Shown piece after piece: positions 33,776 through 45,489 of a stretch of 64,000 bases of DNA. Made by a program: the position numbers and the translations under genes. Position 1 is the stretch's first letter. Every line of letters starts with the position of its first letter. Source of the stretch: Kitagawia praeruptora (taxonomy: Eukaryota; Streptophyta; Magnoliopsida; Apiales; Apiaceae); the NCBI GenBank assembly GCA_037693485.1, contig CM075346.1, positions 101,476,501 through 101,540,500 of the forward strand, in the 5' to 3' direction. Under the pieces are notes generated by a model. The model was not told where the DNA came from, made no database searches, and was given only the letters and a program-made list of their open reading frames with translations.

Positions 33776-34767
33776 CAACAAGATTTCATTTAGTATCAAA
33801 TTTGGACATCTAGATACGAAATACACTCAACTAAATACCAACAAAAGAATAGGTACATCAATTTTTTTAGCAACTTAAGAACAAACGGTAATACATTTAA
33901 ATAGTTGATAATACGTTAATCCAATTTGTTGACAAATGTTAGATGAGTTTGATTTAAATTCAAAAGATATAGTGTTATCACAATAACATTTGAAAAACGT
34001 ATATATGTTTAATGTGTGAGAGGTGTGACAATTAACTATTTTATTATCATAATACATATTCAGCTCGTAACCACAACAATAATTTTATATAAATATAAAA
34101 ATGGAGGTCGCTGAGAGGTTGTAAAGAAGAATGAGAGATGATCGAAGAGAGGAAGGATGAATAAACTTGAGGTTGTTAAAGACGAAAGAGATGTGGTGTG
34201 GCAAAAAGAATGTGCATATATGATGTGGTTGAAGGAATGGTTCTGAGAGGTATAGCGAGGTGGCATGATAGTGGTCGGAAAGAGGCCGAAGTGAGAAGGT
34301 ACCTGATCAGTAATAAATTGGAGAGATGTGAGGTAGGCTACCTGATCAGTAATAAATTGTGGAGATATAAGGTAAACATATGGGTAGAAGAGAAAATACA
34401 TATTTAAAATGTGTTGTGGCCAAAATTGAAAGTAGTTAAAAAATTGTTGTCGTGGTGATCCTTTTAGGATTCTACTAAAAACACTGTTATCGTGGAAATA
34501 TTTGATAGCTGACAATTAACTCTAATATACCACTTTTGTCGGTTATTCTTCTCGCATTAAACAAGTACCACTATAAATATGAATCTCGAAATTTAGAGTG
34601 TACTAATAATTTGAATTTAGAATGATTATAACTACTGAATCGGTAGACCGTTGCACGTGAAAGGTAAAATAGACTAAGAAGAAGATACAATGGATTTTAT
34701 CGCAAAATTAAAAAAATGTTATATGAATTAAAATGTGGCCCGTGCCTTGCACGGGCTTTCATGCTAG
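33776..34767 (+). mobile_element. Helitron-like 3' end with hairpin and CTAG
   Basis: A perfect 8-bp stem, GCCCGTGC (34738-34745) with loop CTT and GCACGGGC (34749-34756), is followed seven bases later by CTAG (34764-34767) and then T, the classical Helitron 3' terminus. The 5' end may be one of the segments at 17406 or 18736, with everything between being later insertions. No Rep/helicase is seen, so it is non-autonomous. A 43-bp tandem duplication lies at about 34299-34375. The 151-codon minus ORF here (34060-34515) has no known domain and is not called. Confidence 0.65.
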
Positions 34768-35570
34768 TATTACATTATATGTTATCAAGTTTTGTCATAA
34801 TTTTATTTTCTTTTATTTAGACGGTGAAATCAAGTGACCAATTTAATAAGTATCGGATTCACATTATTATAATTTAATAAAAAATATATTATTTTTAAAA
34901 AATCATAAAATTAAAGCAATTAATCATTCTATCTTGTTATAAGAAAAAAATGAAAAAATAATGTATACAAAATAATTAGGTCGCATCAGCAAGTATTACA
35001 CTAATAACTAAATTGATATATGTCAAAAGATTTAGTTAGAAGGATGTAATTTTAAAAAATATTTACTTTGAGTACACAAGTAATAAATATTTTTATTTAA
35101 GGACCTAAACTTTAAATTAGTATATTTCATGGATATAATTACAAAAAATAACTGTCTAAAGATTTAAACCCAAAATGTTATATAGTTGAAGGACACAATA
35201 ACAAAAATAAATAATTTAGGGACTTAAACCCAAAATGGCATATAGTTTAAGGATGTTTCAATTGATTTTCCCAATATATTACGTATTTACTCTATTTTAC
35301 CCTAACTTGCTAAAACTGCTTGTCATAGTGATAAGCTAATACAATGGCAGCTGGGCAGACGATGGCTACAATGGCCACCACTATAGGGGAGAGGCCAACA
35401 ACACGAGTACTATGATCATTCGTAACAAGAACCAAGTGAGAAAAATTGTGAAGTTAACATTTAGATTGCTAAAGAATCATTATAAGTGGAGTATTATGGT
35501 TAAAATGTCCAATATGTTATGATGAATCTAGTTGACCAAATGCAAATAGTACAAAATTAATATGTAAAAA
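34768..35570. other. AT-rich intergenic DNA
   Basis: I see no gene or bounded element. Two similar short phrases about 'gggacttaaacccaaaatg' near 35155 and 35219 suggest a local duplication. Confidence 0.4.
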
Positions 35571-35575
35571 TCTAT
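35571..35575. other. Target-site duplication of element F (TCTAT)
   Basis: TCTAT before the left LTR is repeated at 39106-39110 after the right LTR. Confidence 0.85.
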
Positions 35576-36014
35576 CGTTAGATCTCAATAAATAATCAGA
35601 ATCATCTTATGCGATATCATCAAGGTTACACGGTAAAACTGTAGTACGGAAGCGTACCTGATTCCATGATAGTAGATATGAATACGGATTATGGGAATTG
35701 ATCTTCCACAGACTTGATTCGCTTCTAACCGTATCTCTCTCTGACTCATGGGAATAGAGGAGTAGAGGTTGTGAATAGCCTTGGGGACCAAGACCCTATT
35801 AGGCTCTTTATATAGTACTCTAATTAGACCCCATTAACCCTAATCAGATTACTATTGGGTATTACACATTACAAAGCCCATACCGAATAAGATGTTATTG
35901 GACCCTTTATTTAAGACCACTTAATTAGTCCAAATAGAATAAACATTAAATATAATTGTCTTTAATTTGTAAGCCCATAAATTATTATTATTAGATTATA
36001 AAAATAATCCAACA
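35576..36014 (-). repeat. 3' LTR of element F
   Basis: Matches 38701-39105 apart from an about 34-bp block near 35690 and point differences. A TATA box CTATATAAAG reads on the minus strand at 35806-35815. Confidence 0.9.
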
Positions 36015-36479
36015 ATCTCCCACTTGGGCTACAAATTGTTCCAAACAACAATTACATTCAATAACCATAAGTGCGCACAAAATTGTTTATTCTTTAGAAA
36101 ACATCTTCCTTAGTCAATCTGGTACATCTCATATACAAACATGGAACCAAAGCGACCTTTGTCACATTGTCGTAACTGGATCCTCAATGATCACCATATA
36201 AATATATTCAATGACATAGATCAAGTATGGATGTGTAACTGGAAATTACATGCAATGTGATCTCAATCATGCCTATTTCCAATTGGTCCTTAATACCTTA
36301 GTGAGATCAATCGTTATTCTTTCAAACTTTATGTCAAAACCACAATTGAAAGAAATAGCTCATATAGAGCAATAGAGAGAATAAAATAAATAACTTTATT
36401 CTGCAGAATACTTAAAAAACACAAATATCATCATAGTGCCAATAAAAATTAAGTAACGAATATAAGAACAAAACAAAAA

Positions 36480-37190
36480 ATAACTCCCACTAAAACTGAA
36501 TATCCTCCAATGAGACAACACCCATATGAGCAGTATGCCCAAGAAAAACTTTATGGTGTCAAAGCTTTGGTAAGTGGGCCAGCTAGCATAGAATTTGTTC
36601 TTATATACTCAATAGACACTAATTGATATTGCATTCTCTCTATGATGACTTGATATTTAATGTCTATATGTTTAGACATAACAAAAAAAAAAAAACTTAA
36701 CCAGAAGTAGATTCTTTTGCATCTACACAATCAAAAAAAATCAGAATCAGAATACATAATGATCTCCAAATTTTCCGACTTCCGATAAAACGAGCATGTA
36801 ATTTTTTAGTTCTTTGCAAGTACCTCATAACCCATTCAATTACAATCCAATGATCCATTCCAGGGTTTACTTGAATATCTGCTTAACATACCCACAATGA
36901 ATGCCAAAACCGGCTGGGTACTAACCATACATAAGACTCCCAATAGCCGAAGTATAGGGAATGTTCTGCATCTCCTTTCCTTCAAGATCATTCTTAGGGC
37001 ACTGTTTGAGACTAAACTTATCTCCTTTAGTAATATGAATACTTTACTCCCACTGAATGTGTGATATAGCCACAAGTGCCATTATTGTCACTATCTAGTG
37101 GATCTACTAAGTGGCACTTCCTCTTAAGTTTGTTGAGTTTGCTCTTCTTGAGCATCATCTTGATTTTGAGTATAAAACTGTACAGGTATA
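36480..37190 (-). pseudogene. Reverse transcriptase/RNase H tail remnant of element F
   Basis: On the minus strand the region around 36900-36830 encodes G-M-L-S-R-Y-S-S and adjoining sequence in alternating frames. This corresponds to the conserved R-P-D-I-x-x-A-V-G-x-x-S-R-Y block after the copia reverse transcriptase. Multiple frameshifts and stops are present. Sequence further left to about 36480 keeps weak RNase H-like words only. Confidence 0.5.
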
Positions 37191-37209
37191 TCCACATTGT
37201 TGTCTTGAA

Positions 37210-37665
37210 CTACATGAGGCAAAGAAACTGATTCTTCCTCAAAGACAACATCCCTGACTTTATCTTCCCCCTCAAACTCAACATCCTCAAGAAATCTAAA
37301 GCAAGATGCTTTTCAAGCTCATCAAGGAAATCTTTAATAGATACCTCATCGGAGTCTTTAGACATACCGCCCCTGAATGCTTCAGGAAAGCTGCGCTTTA
37401 TTATCATTAGACTTAAGCGATTAGAACGCTCCCACTTCTCAAAGTTCAATTTCTCAGTATTAGAACTTTCATCCGTAAGAGAAACAGATTGTTCTTTCCT
37501 TATAGCACAGTCTAAATCCATGCAGCCGAGAACTAATAGAACGTTCTCTTTCCAGCTCTTAAAGTTTGTGTCATTAAGCACAGGAATGGAGTTCATGTTG
37601 GCAGTTATATTAGCAGCAGATGTATTAACTAGAAATTTAGAACAAAAAAAAATATAAGCTCGCAT
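37210..37665 (-). pseudogene. Gag N-terminal fragment of element F
   Basis: A 151-codon frame whose likely true start is the ATG at 37596, since the following L-N-D-T-N-F-K-S-W-K is the usual copia gag N-terminus. A central part with M-I-K-R-S-F-P-E-A-F is typical of the gag-polypeptide family. It lacks the zinc knuckle and runs directly into the deletion toward the RNase H tail. Gag would form the particle; this copy is truncated. Confidence 0.65.
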
Positions 37666-38700
37666 AATGGAAATTCATGTCATATGCATACATAATAGCA
37701 CACAAAAAAAACATGAATTTAAATACTATAGTGTGTGTGGGCCCATTCAAACAAGATACCTAGCACAACATTAATATTTAGTCTTTGGACAGAAATATTA
37801 ACTTGCAAGTGGTACTCTCCACGCAGAAATCAAATATTAAAAATAAATTCGGTCAAGCAATAACCTTCCTTTGGGCCGGTATATTACTCACATGAAAATT
37901 TTATAATTATTACATATTTATTCCCGCACGTACATCCATTATTTGGCCATTAAATAATCTTCCTATGGGCCGATTATTATAACGCATAAATAATAAACAT
38001 ACACATCCTAATATTTCAAAATAAATAAATCTACACATAAATATCACTTTGGCAATATTTTACTTCAACTCACTTATTCACGAAATAAAAGGACAAGAAA
38101 AAAAATATTTTTTCTTAAAAAAAATGTACCCAAATCCGTATTAAAACTTCATTATATAAATTGAATATGATAATAACTTAACATAATTTCGTACAAAAAA
38201 TACAAATTTTATCCATTAACAGGACATGCATTTAACAAAAGAAATCGAAATATATGTCATTCATAAAACCGGATGGAACTTAATAACCGGCCGAGATACA
38301 GTTTATTGATTCTTGTAATATCATACTAGATGGCCAGGTCATGAAACTTAATCATAAACAATGACAATCGATAAACAATTTAAACACAAAAAAAACTTTA
38401 TCAATTCTTGATTTCTTGTATGTCGTATACTATTGCATGAAATCCTGCTTAGTTACATATGTACACACGTGATGAACGTATACATCAAATAATCAATAAC
38501 CGAGTTAATCAAGTTAAAGTTAATCAGGACATGCGTATTAAACCATTCACATACGCATCAAAACATAATTACGAGATATATATCGTAATTTTAAACAATC
38601 ATATAATATATTATCAACTCTAATAATTCGACGTAAGATAGGCTCATATAATATATGATCAACCCTAATAATTCGACATAAGATAGGCTCGGATACCAAT
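37666..38700 (-). other. 5' leader of element F
   Basis: Non-coding sequence between primer site and gag, with 'gggccg' phrases near 37875 and 37970 and a tandem duplication of about 50 bp (38595-38690) immediately before the primer site (38687-38698). Confidence 0.5.
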
Positions 38701-39105
38701 TGTTAGATCTAAATAAATAACCACGGATCATCTTATGCGATATTATCAAGGTTACAATATAAAATTGTAGAACGAAAGCGTACCTGATTCCATGATAGTA
38801 GATATGTATACGGATTCTCTAGCCGTATCTCTCTCTGACTTATGGGAATAGAGGAGTAGAGGTTGTGAATAGCCTTGGGGACCAAGACCCTATTAGGCTC
38901 TTTATATAGTACTCTAATTAGACCTCATTAACCCTAATCAGATTACTATTGGGTATTACACATTACAAAGCCCATACCGAATAAGATGTTATTGGACCCT
39001 GTATTTAAGACCACTTAATTAGTCCAAATAGAATAAGCATTAAATATAATTGTCTTTAATTTGTAAGCCCATAAATTATTATTAGATTATAAAAATAATC
39101 TAACA
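38701..39105 (-). repeat. 5' LTR of element F
   Basis: Starts TGTTAGATCT at the left and ends TAACA at 39105 (plus reading). TATA box on the minus strand at 38900-38909. Confidence 0.9.
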
Positions 39106-39110
39106 TCTAT

Positions 39111-39600
39111 AGCTAAGTAACAAATGAAGCAAGACAAAGGGTGATGTTATTATGTGCGTGTTTGGCACAACTTTTCTTAATGATTTATGGACTTATTTTC
39201 TGATAAAAATTTATATTTTGATAACTTTTTTTATACAAGTATTTAATGTATGTTTGAAATTCAATAAGTTGCAAAAATAAGTTGGAAAATAAGTTGGAAA
39301 GTTAGGAATTTCTAACTTTGTCTTGAAATAAGTTGACTTATTCTGGAAAAAAGTTCTTCCAAACTATACAGTACTCACCAACTTCCAACCCATAGCAAAC
39401 TAATTAAATTAAACCAGGGATGATCGAGAAAATATTTTTTTTGGTGTAAGGCCTCTAAAAAATAATGGAGAAGAGATGTTTGATATTTAGTATCAATATT
39501 TTAGTAATTTCACATATTTCTATTTATTTGTATTGTATTTGGATAGCATTATGTCATATCTATTTAGAAAAATGAAGGAAATATCCTTTATTATAATATC
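39111..39600. other. AT-rich DNA, possible TIR remnant
   Basis: The stretch 39160-39370, from 'gtgtttggcacaac' to 'ttccaaactata', has loosely complementary ends reminiscent of plant hAT-type MITEs. The ends are too weak to call boundaries. Confidence 0.25.
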
Positions 39601-39639
39601 CGAGTCTACCTAGGTATATAGTTAGGTGTAGCTAGCCAA

Positions 39640-42060
39640 TTAGAAAATTATGAATTATTTTAGAACCAATCAGAGGTCATTGCTAAATTTTAGACCAATC
39701 ATATTACATGAAAATTTTTCCTTATTTACCATTCTCATCCTATTATACTAACCATGGTTAGTCAATAATTCTAATTTAAATATAGTAGTTACTTGATTTA
39801 ACATATCCATGTATTACATATTTTTTTAATGTCAAAAAATAATTATAGTAACCAATCAGAAAATTACGAATTATTTTAGGACCAATTAGAAGCCATTGCT
39901 AAATTTTAGACCAATCATATTATATTAAAAGTTTTCCTTATTTACCATAACATTATTATATATTAAATTTTCATAAATATATATACGAGACAGTCATAAT
40001 TTACCACTAAAATTAAATTAATCATATTATTCTCATCTTAATTTACTTATCGTGGTTACTTAAGTTTTTTGAAATTACGAACTATATTTGATATATATCA
40101 ACTACAATCATATTATAATATATAGTTATGGATTACATATTAATTTTCATAAATACATATTAACTAATTAATCATAATTTTTAATTCAAAATCACAATTA
40201 TATTTTTATATACTGTTACATCTGTTCTTTGCACACCTCTCAATGTATAGAGCCATTTTCCAAAATTACGTATTTATTACTGATTTTTATGTAAATATAA
40301 ATTTTAGACCAAACATATTATATTAAGATTTTTTCATATTTATCATTACATTATTATAAATTAAATATTCATAAATATATATATAAGCCGATCAGAATTT
40401 ACTACTAAAATTAAATTAATCATATCATTTCCATCTTTATTTACTTATCATGGTTACATAAGTTTTTTGAAATTACGAACTGATATGTCAAATTATACCT
40501 AACCGCAAGCGCACGGTGTCTATTGCTAGTACAGATGGCAAGCGGGTCGAATCCACAAGGAGACATGTTCTACTAATTCCTTTTCAGTTATCGCTAATTG
40601 TTTCAAGGGTCAAACGATTATTGAAGAATTATTAATTAACTAATTAAACTAGATTAACACTAATTAAACAGATGATAAACAAATTATTTAAAACCTAGGG
40701 CAATCAGGTCCACCATGCTTACACAATTGGCTCTTAAGCTAAAGCAATCAATGTGATCCTATAACTAGAGTATGTTAATCTCTCTCAAGCATTAACACTC
40801 TCGAAACATTCAACACAATTAACCACTTTTAGTAATTCAATCAATCAGGTAATTAGAGTCAAGTTAATCTTTTCCAAGCATTAACGCTCTCAGAAATCCA
40901 ATGATGCTCTCGCACTCAAATTCAATTCTGCTAATCGTATGTGTGCCTCTAGTAAGTAAATCTCTCGATCCATACCCCTATTTGCATATAATTAATCCAT
41001 GATATCGGCCGATTACACAAATTAATGATTAAAACATATCAATCAGAATTAACCATAACCAATCAAACCACTATGAAAATCATACCAATATTAGTGCAAA
41101 CATGGCTTCCCTTTAAGCCCTAGAAATAACTACTCACTAATAATTAAACGAGTAAAACAACTAGTAAAACAAGAAAACATAATTAAACTAATAAGAACAA
41201 AGAAAAGATTAAGAGAACAAAACCTTCAAACTTCAATGTTGTCACCCAAAAGAAGAGTCATGGTGTTTCTCTACATCTCCAATTAATAATAATACTAATC
41301 TACTCTAAACTATATTATATGATCTAATATTACTCCCTAATTTCTTTTACATAATACCCTAGATGTGTTTATATAGGCTCTCAAAGTCTTGCCCAATAAA
41401 AGTATTTTAATACTCTAAATAAATTACAAATAGGATTCCATAACTGAATAGGATTCCTTAATTAAAATTCGTCACTTCTTTTTCTCCTCTGTTTCTGGGC
41501 TCTTCCAGTTGGATTTTGATTATTGGACCACCTCTGAATTAAAGATAATTCCACAAGCTTCGCGTGGACAGTAATTTCGTCAAATTCTGACTTCTGGAAC
41601 TCAAGATATGGCCCAAACAGTGCAGGCAGCCCGTATAGCCAATAATACGAATTTTCTCCTATTTTATCTCCAAAATAGCTCTTTTTGCTCCAAATCCTTC
41701 CAAGTTATGAATTCTTTATTTTCTACAATAAAACAATAAAATCTATTAAATAAAAATCCAAATCAATGCAAAACACAATAAATATGAGAATGAAATCATC
41801 TAAAATATATATAAAAATATACTCTATCACGAACTATATTCTATATATATCAACTACAATCATACTATATATATACCTATGTATTACATATTAAATTTCA
41901 TAAATATTTATTAACTAAGTAATCACAATTTTTAATTTAAAATCAATCACAATTATATTTTTATATACTGTTACATCTATTCTTTGGGCAACTCTCAATG
42001 TATAGAACCATTTTCTAAATTTGCGTATTTATTATTGATTTTTATGTAAATATCTTCTTT
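39640..42060. repeat. About 398-bp tandem repeats, split by a solo LTR
   Basis: The phrase 'aaattttagacca' recurs at about 39684, 39901 and 40299. From 39901 on, the unit is about 398 bp and includes 'tttttgaaattacgaac', 'atatcaactacaatcata', 'tactgttacatct' and 'ctctcaatgtatag'. The second full copy is interrupted at 40481-41829 and resumes to about 42050. All copies are AT-rich and non-coding. Confidence 0.7.
40481..41829 (-). mobile_element. Solo LTR, 1349 bp
   Basis: Perfect 5-bp inverted ends TGATA and TATCA, and a 5-bp duplication CGAAC (40476-40480 and 41830-41834). On the minus strand the end carries 'gtgcgcttgcggt' and a 'gtggattcgacc' block, as in R/U5 of many plant LTRs. A TATA box TATATAAA reads on the minus strand at 41368-41375. 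No internal region is present, as expected after LTR-LTR recombination. Confidence 0.9.
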
Positions 42061-42229
42061 TAATTGTCTATTTTCTTTATTTGTTTTTTTGTATTTTCAC
42101 GTTGCAAAGAAAACTTACCAATTTTATAAGTTTAAACTAATGAGTAGTTTACAACTTTCCTTTTTTTACGGTCTTGAACAAGCATGGTTAATTTCAATAA
42201 TATATATTTTTAAAGATAATACTAGGTAA

Positions 42230-42600
42230 CCCAAATTGGTGTACAAAAATTACTCCCTATTTTTACTGTACATGTTGTAGAAATGTTAAAAAACGCGGCA
42301 ATGTCGGAATCACCTTACCAAGTTTGTTTTTGTTGCATCTGTGCATGAAAACGAAAAGAAAAAAATCCTTTATTAAGATCTTGCAAGTTCAATTAATAAT
42401 TTAAATTGCATATACTAGTATGTAATTTTTTACTTTTTTCTTGAATGGAGTTATCTTCTTTTAATTTTTTTTATTATTAGATATCTAACTATTAATTGAA
42501 ATTACCTATATGAGTATATTGAATTTTTTTTTTTACTTTTTTCTTAAAAGGATATTTTTCTTTAATTTTTCTATTTTTTGATAGGAGTTGATGTGGTATA
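42230..42600. other. AT-rich DNA with local duplication
   Basis: Two similar stretches (about 42405-42480 and 42510-42575), with 'acttttttctt' and 'ttctttaatttt' phrases, suggest a diverged duplication. No gene is seen. Confidence 0.35.
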
Positions 42601-42639
42601 TTTTTGTGTTCGTTCGCAGGCAGACAGGTTTTATCAATT

Positions 42640-43086
42640 TTAATTTAATTGTCACAAATTATTTCTATATTAATAACAATTATTAAGAATTTTTATATAA
42701 CTAAATAACGCAAATAAATGTGTTTTAAAGTCGACTAACTAAAAGTCTAGGGCGATCGGGTTCACCATGTTTACACCAAAATAAATTATACGGATGTAGT
42801 TAATTTAACGGATTTAAATAATTTGAGCATGTGTTAATATCTCTCAAGCATTAACGCTCTTGGAAATCCAATTATGCTCTGACACTAAAATTCAATTCCG
42901 CTAATCGTATGTATGCCTCTAGTGAATAAAATCTCTCGATCTATTATTCCTATTCGCAATTATTTAATTAATGATACCGGTGGATAATACAAATTAAATT
43001 TTATAACATATCGATTAGAATTATTTTATATCTGTTAAACAACTAATAAAATTAAAGCACTATCACGGTGTAAACATGGCTTCCCC
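42640..43086 (-). repeat. Diverged fragment of the solo-LTR family
   Basis: From about 42730 it follows 40684-41115 in order: 'ctagggc', 'tctctcaagcattaac', 'gctaatcgtatgt', 'gcctctagt', 'tctctcgatc', 'aacatggcttcc'. Many substitutions and gaps are present. It ends abruptly where a MITE-like sequence begins. Confidence 0.65.
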
Positions 43087-43264
43087 TTAGAGTATCTCCA
43101 ATCTTGAAAACCCTTTGCTAAAAATGTGTATTACATACCATAATTAAATATTTTAAAGAATATGTAAAATAATTACATCTCCAATGGTACATTCCTGTTA
43201 TCTAAAATTATAGATAACCCCCACATATTGGCTATATTTGTCGAATCGCTAGAGACCTGTAAGA
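43087..43264. mobile_element. MITE-like left half split by element D
   Basis: Starts GAGTATCTCCAATCTTG, close to the Tourist-like terminus at 20093, and shares 'tctaaaattatagataa'-type words with its interior. The other half should lie right of element D, beyond the window. Confidence 0.4.
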
Positions 43265-43269
43265 AAACT

Positions 43270-44317
43270 TGTTGGGATTTATGGGTGATAGCATAGAGAC
43301 AACTTAACTATATTTCCCTGTACTTAGTTTTTACTAAGTTGAACATACTGTCACAGCCATAGTATATCTTCGTATTCGAATAATTGCTGTCATGTAATAA
43401 ATGTATGATTTGGGAGAAGTTCATATGTTTGTTCAAGTTTCAAGGAATACATCCAGAAGATAGCAAGAATAAACGTTACTGTCATGTCCCTGACAGTAAT
43501 GTTACAAGAAGACAAATGTTGCAAAGTCACGACAAAGCTACATTTGACAGCAACATTGGCCGAAGCAAGAGACAGTGACATTCTCACACTTGACAGCAAG
43601 TCTGGAGTTCCGATAGCAACATTGGCGGGAGCTCTTATTGTCAACCACTGAATATTCCTTTGACAGCAGACTCTGCGGTTAAGGTTACTGTCACCTTGAA
43701 TTATTTGAATTGGGTATTTTCTCAGTCAAAGCTCGTGACAGGTTACATGTTCAAGAAACAGATTTGCTGCAACACACTATCGTTTGTAGTAGACCTGCAA
43801 GACTACGACAGAAGCTTAAGAGATTCACAAGACAAGGCTGGTCAATTTGAGGAGCATGTGACATCCACATCTACTAAAATTGTATTAGCTAGAAATAGAA
43901 AGAATCTAGGTTACTTTACTTATAAGGTTTATCCTGTCTGTATAGCAATTAGGGAAAGTCACATGGGTGTGCAAATTGTAAAGAGCTGCCACTTGAAAAC
44001 GATAGCAGCTCAACACCCCATGCGATAGGGACAACAGAGTATCTTAGATACATCTTAGATTCTTTTCAATTCATGTACGCACACGAAGCAATCTGTATCT
44101 CTTGAGATATCGAAATTGGAGAAACACTCTCTCCAGGTTGTAGCAACACTTCACACAAAATAAATAAAACATTTATTTTGTGAGAAATCTTGTTTCACTT
44201 ATTGCTTGCATACATCTACTGATAATCAATAATCTATATTTTCGTTGTTGATTTAAAGATTCGATTTTATCAGTATTGCATTCAACCCCCCCCCCCCTTC
44301 TGCAATACTCCGGGACC
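43270..44317 (+). repeat. 5' LTR of element D
   Basis: Starts TGTTGGG and ends near GGGACCA with the usual C-run plus 'cttctgcaatac' just before. The exact right end is uncertain by a few bases. Nine exact CTGTCA/TGACAG words occur between 43348 and 43741. Two ORFs inside (43384-43578 and 43660-44028) have no known domain and are treated as LTR sequence. Confidence 0.7.
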
Positions 44318-44328
44318 AAAAACTGGTA

Positions 44329-45311
44329 TTGTTATTCCCAGATTACACACTTGTATAATTGTAGAAGGGGGGGGGGTTGAATACAATTCTTGATTATTAT
44401 AAATCTCTGATAAAAACCACAGAAATCTATAAGAAAATAATTGCTGAATAAGAAATGGTTCACAAACACATAAAAAATCAGGTGGTTAAATGTACCACCT
44501 GAGACTTTTATTCGAAGAAAACCCTGTGATACAAGTGTACACAGCTTCTGTGTTTACAACTCTTTGCTTCTAAGGATATTCAAGAAACCCTAAGCAAATG
44601 TGTATGTTTTCTTACTTTCTAAAGAGTTGCTACACTTGGTTATATTCCAAGTTTACAAGTGCTACAGGAATAAGATAATATTAATCTAATTCAAGTTGAC
44701 TTGCTACTCCACTCCAAATCCACATGTAGCCGAAAGGTTGTCCTTGTGAACAGATATGTCCCCTGCACCTTTCTTGTATGTACTGTGTAAATGGAATGCT
44801 TCTTTCTTCTGTGTTTCCAAAGTATGGCTGCCATATTGCTTTTTATACCTACTATCAACCCATGTGATCTGTCAGTCAAACCTGTCCTTATCAACTGCTA
44901 ATTCCTAGCATAGGATAAAGTGACAATGATTATCCGTTGATGTTGTGTCTACTTATCCGTTGATGGTAGTTTGAGCTGTATCCGTTGATCGAGTAGATTT
45001 GAGTTGTATCCGTTGATAGAGCCCTGTTCTCATCCGTTGATACATTTTCACTTAGACAGAATTACATAGCATAGCTTATTTACAATTGGCTACCCTATTC
45101 TGCCTATCCATTGATGGTCAACATGACTCTGAATAAAGACACTATCAACTGATAATAGAGGTATTGCAGTATGCTACAAAACCTCATCCGTTGATGAGCT
45201 ACCTGTCAACGGATAGAGTTATAAGGTCTTATCCGTTGACAGTTACAAAACTTGACTTATACAATTTTGCTTGAATGTTAAGTTATCATCAACTACAACA
45301 TATTCCTAACA
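44329..45311 (-). repeat. 3' LTR of element C
   Basis: On the minus strand it starts TGTTAGGAAT and ends GGGAATAACA. The purine tract 'gggggagat' abuts it at 45312-45320. Eight CCGTTGA/TCAACGG cores lie between 44931 and 45239. Confidence 0.95.
44931..45239 (-). promoter_or_regulatory. TATCCGTTGA array in U3 of C 3' LTR
   Basis: Exact cores start at 44931, 44954, 44979, 45007, 45031, 45185, 45206 (opposite strand) and 45230, with a one-mismatch copy at 45105. The right LTR holds the same array at 56911-57218. The array lies 80-390 bp upstream of the LTR TATA box, a position suited to binding sites for a regulator. Confidence 0.85.
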
Positions 45312-45489
45312 ATCTCCCCCAATTTATACTTGATGGCTATAAAGCATAAATTCATAACCTTGATGATAACAAAACATTCCTAACGATATATACACACTTC
45401 AGTATGCAAACATTGTATTAAGCTACAAAAATTAAAAACAGAAAGCTTTAAGAAACTTATCAGAGATGTGCTCCTTTAGATTGAGAAGA

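Larger units (their letters stand above)
35576..39105 (-). mobile_element. Internally deleted copia element F
   Basis: LTRs of 439 bp (35576-36014) and 405 bp (38701-39105) are framed by TCTAT. A primer site reads TGGTATCCGAGC on the minus strand beside the right LTR, and 'gggagat' purine sequence lies beside the left one. Only a gag N-terminal part and a decayed reverse transcriptase/RNase H tail remain in 2.7 kb, so protease and integrase were deleted. The left LTR start is CG instead of TG. The LTR lengths differ mainly by one indel of about 34 bp. It is a different, shorter-LTR copia lineage from A-E. Confidence 0.9.

Noticed and set aside
34060..34515. 151-codon minus-strand ORF
   Set aside because: Composition follows the AT-rich Helitron-like DNA, no domain is recognisable, and a tandem duplication lies within it.
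43660..44028. 122-codon ORF in element D LTR
   Set aside because: It lies wholly in the LTR, has no domain and no counterpart in the other elements.
44691..44894. 67-codon ORF identical in both C LTRs (also 56671-56874)
   Set aside because: Identity is explained by LTR duplication; it overlaps the promoter region and has no domain.
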